From Ophiura sarsii (lineage: Eukaryota; Echinodermata; Ophiuroidea; Amphilepidida; Ophiuridae), in NCBI GenBank assembly GCA_035610835.1, contig CM069452.1, positions 30,926,143 through 30,990,142 on the forward strand: a stretch of 64,000 bases of DNA, read 5' to 3'. Positions 57,880-64,000 of the stretch are shown piece by piece. Position numbers and translations under genes: made by a program. Within the stretch, counting starts at the first letter, position 1, and each line of letters opens with the position of its first letter. Under the pieces are notes generated by a model, which saw only the letters and a program-made list of their open reading frames with translations, was not told the origin of the DNA and ran no database searches.

Positions 57880-58990
57880 TATAATAATACGCTACTCTCG
57901 GTCTGTTTGTTTGTCTGTCTGTTTGCTTGTCTGTCTGTCTGTGCGCGCTTTTCGTCGCTTTTCAAAGTGTGTCCGATCGGGCTTAAACTCGGTGACGGGA
58001 AGCCCGAATACGAGTCGAGCGTGGAAAAAATTAAACGGCTTTGATTTTCTTGGGTCGTCCGGGGTCAAAGGTCATCTAGGGGTCGAATTTTTAAAGTTTG
58101 TCTGATCGGGCTTAAACTCAGTGATGAGAAACTTCGTGATATCTGTTTGTTCGGTCCCCGCAAGAGCAAGTTCGCATTCGCTAGAGTATACGAGGTCAAA
58201 GGTCATCTAGGGGTCAACTTTTTGAAGTTGGTCGGATCGTGCTTAAACTCGGTGATCACAATGCTCGATGCGAGGCGAGCGTGGCAAAAATAAAACGGGT
58301 TAGCGTTTGTTGGGTCTTCCGGGGTCAAAGGTCGTCTAGGGGTCGAATTTTCAAAGTTTGTCCGATCGGGCTTAAACTCGGTGACGGGAAGCCCGAATAC
58401 GAGTGGAGGGTGGAAAAAATAAAACGGCTTTGCTTTTCTTGGGTCATCCGGGGTCAAAGGTCGTCTAAGGGTCAAATTTTCAAAGTTTGTCCGATCGGGC
58501 TTAAAATCGGTTATGAGAAGCCCAAATGCGAGGCGAGCGTGGAAAAAATAAAATAGCTTTGCTTTTCTTGGGTCGTCTGGGGTCAAAGGTCATCTAGGGG
58601 TCAACTTTTTGAAGTTGGTCGGATCGTGCTTAAACTCGGTGATCACAATGCTCGATGCGAGGCGAGCGTGGCAAACATAAAACGGGTTAGCGTTTTTCGG
58701 GTCTTCCGGGGTCAAAGGTCGTCTAGGGTCGAATTTTCAAAGTTTGTCCGATCGGGCTTAAACTCCGTTACGGGAAGCCTGAATACGAGTTGAGCGTGGA
58801 AAAAATAAAACGGCTTTGTTTTTCTTGGGTCGTCCGGGGTCAAAGGTCGTCTAAGGGTCGAATTTTCAAAGTTTGTCTGATCAGGCTTTATGCGTGCATT
58901 CTACAAACCACCAAACCCGAGAACCGAAAAACCCCGGGTGACCTCCCAAACCCGAGAACCGACAAACCCCGGGTGACCGCATATTATTAT
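57880..58990 (+). repeat. Long-unit tandem array (array C), ~127-bp units
   Basis: A lead (aatacgctactctcggtctg then gtctgtctgt) precedes about eight units with gatcgggcttaaactcggtg, cgaggcgagcgtgg, aaaataaaacgg, gtcgtccggggtcaaaggtc. Starts of the core at about 57981, 58107, 58231, 58369, 58499, 58629, 58756, 58882. It ends with a two-unit ~38-bp repeat containing cccgagaaccgacaaacccc. Frames on both strands follow the repeats. Confidence 0.93.
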
Positions 58991-59141
58991 AAACAAGTGA
59001 TTGATGCTAAATCGGCTGGAGTAGTGAGTTGACCGGTGAAAGGGCAAGGAGATCCTGTCCTGCTTTATGGATCTAGAGAGATGTCTAAATTGTCTACATT
59101 TATCAAGTGGGCTCCAATCTATCCGGGAATATATCTTTTAA

Positions 59142-59503
59142 AGGTAGATGTTCCGATTGCTGGCCTGATTTTCAACTTGATGGTTTCTATTTTACATGAA
59201 GGTCATCCTTAAAATTGTCGCATTCCAAAGTTTGAGTTGCATAACTCCAATGGTCCTATTTTTAGAATCACAAGGTCACAAAATATTTGCCCATTGAGTA
59301 GTACACAAACTGGTTGGTGGTTAACCACCTTGGCAGTAATTCACCACATTTTAGCCTATAATTTCTAAATGGAACATTTCTGGCCCCTAAGATTTTACAG
59401 ACATAAATGAGAAAATATGGGGATTCTTTTGGTATCAAAATATCTTGATGTGAAAAAAAAATCATAGCCCCAATAAGTGATCGGAAGTTCGGAACATACA
59501 CCT
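59142..59503 (+). mobile_element. TTAA-MITE family 3, copy 2
   Basis: TTAA flanks both sides (59138-59141, 59504-59507). Ends AGGTAGATGTTCCGA and, inverted, AGGTGTATGTTCCGA. 362 bp with a central ggtggttaaccacc palindrome. Confidence 0.9.
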
Positions 59504-59507
59504 TTAA

Positions 59508-60180
59508 TACTTTGTCAACACTAGAAAGTTTATGCTGATTGTATGTCACAAACCCGGCGCTAAGGGCAGCCAGTCTGCATTATGCGTGGATCCCATACTA
59601 ATAGTTTTTATATACTGAGTCTGAGGCCTGAGAAGGAGTAAAAATCAAATATATAAAGGATGGACTACACAAGCATGGGCTATCTCAGATGAAGCCCTGT
59701 GAGTTGACATCCCGGATAGTTGAATATTAATATTATCATCATGTTCACTGTTTTTCAACTTTTCTGAATGAGATTAGTAAAACTTTTGCTTCAAATATCA
59801 ATTTTAATGTTCAAAACTTCAAATATTAATATACCTTGGTTAAATATCTCAACAGGCAACTATTTCCAAAGAAATACTGGCTTGAATATTGACCACCTAA
59901 ATATACCTTGTTAAATATCTCAACCGGCAACTATTTCCAAAGAAATACTGGCTTGAATTTTGACCACCTATTCCTAAATAATATGTGGACTGTCTGAAAA
60001 TGTGACTGTCTATGATTCATCATGTAATCATTAGCTTAATTTACATCATTTATTTGTATTATCTGCCTATTTAATAAGTCTCAAGTCATAGTGTATGTGA
60101 ACAAAGTTGTGGATAAATACAGTTGGAACGCATCAGTAATGTTTAGCAATTGCCCCATTGATTTGCATTATCTGCCTATC
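59508..60180. other. Spacer with a 68-bp tandem duplication
   Basis: aaatatctcaacaggcaact and actggcttgaat words occur twice in tandem (about 59829-59896 and 59897-59965). No gene recognised. Confidence 0.6.
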
Positions 60181-60184
60181 TTAT

Positions 60185-60520
60185 AAAAAGTATACATTGG
60201 TACTTAAAATGTACTTATTTTATTAAATAAGTATAAAAAACAACTGTACTTAAAATGTACTTATTTTATCAAATAAGTATGAGAAAAGCACAACTGTACT
60301 TAAAATGTACTTAAAATGTACTTTTTAGTACTTAGCTGTACTTTTATTATACTTTTTACCAGTACTTAAATTGTACTTAAAAAATGTACTTATTTTGTAC
60401 TTACACTATACTTATTTATACTTTTTTTTTTATGTGTACTTACATAGCGTTCCAATTAAGTACACCGTTCAAAAAAGTACTAAATAAGTACAGTACTTAA
60501 AATGTACTTATTTTGGACCA
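60185..60520. repeat. AAGTACTT-rich degenerate repeat
   Basis: Built from gtacttaaaatgtacttatt and its inverse, with many AAGTAC and GTACTT words, so it is self-complementary throughout. Near 60530 it gives way to other DNA. Confidence 0.88.
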
Positions 60521-61401
60521 GGGCATGTCGCCATTTTACTGTAGCGGGAATAGGCCCGCAGCCTATAGGGCGATCGAGATTGAAGCCAGTATTTCTCGGA
60601 AATCGTATCTATGTAGGTCAAGACCAGGGCTGTACTTAGTATATAATATTGGTAGCTAACATAGCACTTTAATTCTGCCATAACAGCGTGATGTTGCTGG
60701 TTATATGCTTTGTTGACTTTCCAACAACTGAGAACAATACAAAGTCAATAACCAACCTATTGTCTGTTACGCATTTCACCTACACACAAATTGTGAAAAT
60801 GCTCAATAAATTTAAACCAAGTTGCACTCTTTTAATCATAGTTTCTCTCATTTATCTCTGTCGAGAAGTTAACTTAAACTAAGTTTATTGGCCATCAGGT
60901 CGCAAAGTTACAACAGTTAGGGATCGTTTTGGAAGTGCCTATTTGCCGAAAAATAGCATTGATGCACTGTAAAACGAACCAAACTAGCACTTTTCACTTT
61001 GAGATCCTCCTAACGGTAGATTTTTTTAAAAATACAAATAATATACTAAAAAAAGCATAACAATATCAGCTTCATTTTACAACAACAACGAAAATTATAG
61101 GATATTTGATCGCTGAGCTATGATTTTTAGACCTTAGAAATCTGATGATTTTAGGGGCAAAAACTGTGAAAGGCAGCGCACGGTTGATTTTTCTCTTAAG
61201 TTGCGCTAAGAAATTCATATGTGGCGGGTAACTTTTGCGTCGGGCGGGTAACTTTTCAAATATACACGCCCGGCTGACCGGTAAGAATTATGAAGATTAC
61301 TTGTTTGGCTGGTAAGTTGGAGAATGAAGGTACACCCCTGGTCAAGACTAGAGTTAGAGATATTTAACCAATGTATTGTATACATTTACTTTAGGGTATT
61401 A
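60521..61401. other. Non-coding stretch, nothing recognised
   Basis: The 64-codon frame 60688-60882 has no domain. A ggcgggtaacttttgcgtc/gggcgggtaacttttc doublet lies near 61224-61255. Confidence 0.4.
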
Positions 61402-61681
61402 ATGCACATATCAACTGATGTCCCGGCCCCTGGGTACCCGGGGATGGCCGGGATTTGGCTACCCGATACCCGGGGAGTTGATCCTTTTTTTTGCCCGGGT
61501 GTACCGGGCGTATGCTGGGACTTGTTATGGGAGTTCACGCATGTCAAAAAACCGGGATTTTGGGCCGGGAGTTTGGCCGAGGGTTTGGCCGGGGTTAGCA
61601 TAAGAGATGGCTGTGACTTGCAATTTTGATAAACTTTTTCCAACACATGTACGATTTTGATCGCTCGCAGCATGCAATAAC

Positions 61682-62114
61682 AGGGGTGTACTTTCGGCGC
61701 GAATCCGCGAATCGATTCGCGTAAAATCACTACCGCGCGAATCCACCAACAACAAACAAAAAAAAAATTAAAACTGTTTTTCTTCTTCTTTTTAAGTCCA
61801 AAACAGGACCTTAGATGACTGGTATTTGACCCTTATTCAAAAAACTTTCCGAATTAAGTTATACAAGCTTATAGCCTTATTCTTGATATTATTTTAATTA
61901 ATTTTAAGAAGTGTTTGATTCAATTTGTGTACTATTATTTTCTAAGTATACTATAGTACAATAAATGTTTAAAATGCGGAATTTAAATTCAGTAAAAAGG
62001 ATTCTCGCAAAAATATTCTGCGAGAATCCATTTGCGAGAATCCATGGATTCTCGCAAAATTCCTCTGCAAGAATCCATTTGGATTCTCGCAGGATGTCGC
62101 GAAAGTACACCCCT
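61682..62114. mobile_element. Nested TIR element, AGGGGTGTACTTTC ends
   Basis: Inverted AGGGGTGTACTTTC ends enclose 433 bp. gcgcgaatccgcgaatcgat near the left and gattctcgcag-type words near the right. No clear target duplication. No gene. Confidence 0.75.
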
Positions 62115-62297
62115 ATGTTGATGAGAATTGCGAGGTTTCCCAATGTAAAGCAGGACTCAAAGTATTTTATCTCTTAAATTCATAATTTATAGGCCTAGAT
62201 CTTGCAAAAAGAATGTGTTTATTGACGATCTTTGAACCAAAGATCGTTGTTTGTTGACTTTTTCTATTATAATTAAACATTGTAACTATAGATGTTC

Positions 62298-62464
62298 TGG
62301 TAATAAGGTTTATCGCAGATAGAAAAAAAAAGCCATTGATTATCCTTTTCTGATGCATTGTGGGCCGATTGCGGGTGCAAATCTGCTCCTTTTGCGAACC
62401 CACAATGCATCAGAATAGGATAATCAATGGCTTTTTTTCTATCTATGATAAACCTTATGAAATC
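62298..62464. repeat. 165-bp foldback
   Basis: Arms of ~60 bases: taaggtttatcgcagatag, agccattgattatccttttc, tgatgcattgtggg and their inverses around a centre near 62382. Nearly perfect, so it is young or conserved. Confidence 0.9.
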
Positions 62465-62779
62465 GTGGGACTAGTAAGAACTTGACTTGTACTTTGTGCA
62501 TGTGGTCATAACTTTCTCGTTAAAAGTTTTCTTTACCCTGTGCTAGCGGGGGTCGGGACTTGGCCGGGGTTTGGCTCGCATTGCTGGGGTTTGGCTCGCA
62601 TTGTCGGGCTAGCGGGGGTCGGGACTTGGTCGGGACTTGGCCGGGGTTTGACACATAAATATTGCCCCGATTGTCCGGGACTTGGCCAGTGGTTGACCAT
62701 TTCAAAAACGCACCTCCTGTGCAAGTCCCGGCCATCCCCGGGTACCCAGGGGCCGGGACATAAGTTGATATGTGCATAA

Positions 62780-62965
62780 AAGTCGCCAGTTTTCGGTCAG
62801 CGCCTATTTTCGGTCACTTCGCCCAAATCGTGTAATGAAAATGACCTCGTCGTTAGACAGCTAGAAAACCGCCGCAATTTAGTTGATGCCAGGCAATGCT
62901 TTAAAATGGCGACGACCGATGCAATTACACGATTTTGGCGAAAGTGACCGAAAACTGGCGACTTT
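62780..62965. mobile_element. MITE, AAAGTCGCCAGTTTTCGGTC ends
   Basis: Inverted ends of ~20 bases, then tttcggtcacttcgcc and cgtgtaatt in inverse. ~186 bp; foldable. No target duplication seen. Confidence 0.85.
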
Positions 62966-63007
62966 ACCCTATTGAATATTAAGACAAGGTAGGCCTATTT
63001 ATTATTA

Positions 63008-64000
63008 CTAGCGGGCACCAGCGCTTCGCGCTGGACCCGCTAGAAGATTTCACGGGGAATAAGTAAACAAAGCGTAAGAAAATTTGATACAATAATATCA
63101 AGAACATGTCCTACATGTATACATAATCCAGACGGGGCCCTAAATAATCCGAATATCGCAGGTGCTTTTGATAATCCAGGTATACATTGCCTTAATCTAG
63201 GTAGGCCTACGTTTGTGTTTCCAGATACCTGTAGGCCTCCCATGAGACCTGAAATGCAGGTACCCGTTGTCCCATTATATCCAGGGACCCCATAGGCCTA
63301 AGCCCTACCCCCTAATCCAGTTACCCTAGGTGCCCTTAATAATGCACCGGATACCACATAATCAAGGTAGGCCCACTGCAGTGTGCCGTTATCTCGAGAT
63401 ACCCAGGTGCCCATACTTTATCATAGTCAAGTAAATTAAACGCGGGTGCCGAAGATAGCGGACAGTAAAAGTCATATCACAATAGGCGGAGGTGAGTAAT
63501 ATCAAAGCGTTATAAATGTTTATATAAATATCAAGAGTATGTCCTTAAATAATTCAGGTACTAAAGTGCCCTTGATATAATGTAAGTGACATGGTGCCCG
63601 TACACCATGAGCCTAGGCCCAATGTGCTCTTAAAAAATACAGATACCCAAGTTCCTAATCCAAGTAGGCCTACTCCATCAACGTGTTCTTAATACCCCCA
63701 GTTATAATCCTGTCAGCGCATGTCTCTACCTATTTTGTACCCCAAATAATAAAAAGTTGAATTTTAATGTCAAAATTGAAAGTTACTTAAAATAAGCTTT
63801 TAAATGTCTCCCCCGATTCTTCTATTGTCCCGCCACCCCGTTTTCCTCCTTTAACATTTTGGTGCTGGTGCAAGTGTCGCCACTGCCCATATGCACATAC
63901 TGTATCCAGGTAATTCAGTAGGCCTACGTTCTGAGCGTTATAGTTTTATAGTCGGTCGTTTAGTTTTATGGTCGGCGGAGTCTATCATCAAGATCACTTG
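63008..64000 (-). repeat. Outer inverted repeat, right copy (runs off the window)
   Basis: Reverse complement of 7098-8714 without about 0.6-0.7 kb. It starts with the near-perfect hairpin ctagcgggc...cccgctag and the ggtaggcctacg-type units, and ends inside caagtgatcttgatgatag at the window edge. The other terminus is not visible. Confidence 0.88.

Larger units (their letters stand above)
61402..62777. mobile_element. 1.4-kb TIR element with GC-rich subterminal repeats
   Basis: ATGCACATATCAACTGATGT and, inverted, ATGCACATATCAACTTATGT, then cccggcccctgggtacccgg and ggatggccggga on both sides, give about 60 bases of inverted ends. Inner subterminal DNA on both sides repeats ggccgggattttgg/ggccggggtttggc words. 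Hosts two nested structures (61682-62114, 62298-62464). No transposase. Confidence 0.85.

Noticed and set aside
57880..58990. Regular ~127-bp repeats as CRISPR or coding repeats
   Set aside because: Intervening sequence is also repeated, and frames on both strands are periodic by-products.
1726..61730. Several dozen open frames of 60-130 codons across both strands
   Set aside because: They lie in repeats, homopolymers or AT-rich DNA, lack recognisable domains, and often mirror each other in palindromes. Only the reverse transcriptase, L2 tail, Harbinger fragment and nuclease-like exons show conserved protein patterns.

Overview
The window looks like intergenic or intronic DNA from a metazoan, most likely a marine invertebrate. 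I see no prokaryotic gene organisation. Support comes from AT-rich DNA, spliced gene remnants with GT/AG junctions, non-LTR retrotransposon remains, tRNA-derived SINE heads, and dozens of short DNA transposons. The frequent taggcct-type words remind me of echinoderm or hemichordate DNA, but that is an impression, not a proof. I find no intact cellular gene. The only protein-like sequences are a broken reverse transcriptase, the C-terminal tail of another non-LTR element, an N-terminal fragment of a Harbinger-type transposase, and two broken copies of a two-exon gene fragment that resembles an invertebrate family with a FEN/PIN-type nuclease region.

Layout. 1-7 kb: sparse DNA with a TA-flanked mariner-type element, two TIR elements and a foldback. 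7.1-8.7 kb: a repeat ending in a hairpin, present again in inverted orientation at 63.0-64.0 kb and running off the window. 9-17 kb: AT-rich repeats, poly-C, long-unit tandem arrays, a TIR element with a 6-bp target duplication, an 820-bp element and SINE-like sequences. 17.4-25.5 kb: a composite foldback of 8.15 kb bounded by inverted ends and TA, with nested palindromes, a 727-bp insertion in its left arm and a head-to-head pair of 5'-truncated retrotransposons in its right arm. 26.4-39.8 kb and 49.7-55.2 kb: two arms of an interrupted inverted duplication, each carrying one copy of the nuclease-like gene remnant and its own later insertions. 39.8-49.7 kb: the spacer, with a ~190-bp satellite, a palindromic element built from AAGTTTTTC/GAAAAACTT words, an array of GGGAATTCCC palindromes, TTAA-flanked MITEs and a 565-bp direct repeat pair. 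55.2-63 kb: Harbinger fragment, TAA-flanked MITE, a ~127-bp tandem array and nested TIR elements.

The region's main value is historical. The inverted duplication and several local duplications provide natural empty sites, so many insertions can be delimited to the base: 8-bp duplications for hAT-type elements, TTAA for piggyBac-like or Kolobok-like elements, TA for mariner-type, TAA for Harbinger-like. No cooperating gene system is visible. Coordinates of repeat edges without target duplications are read by eye and may be off by some tens of bases.
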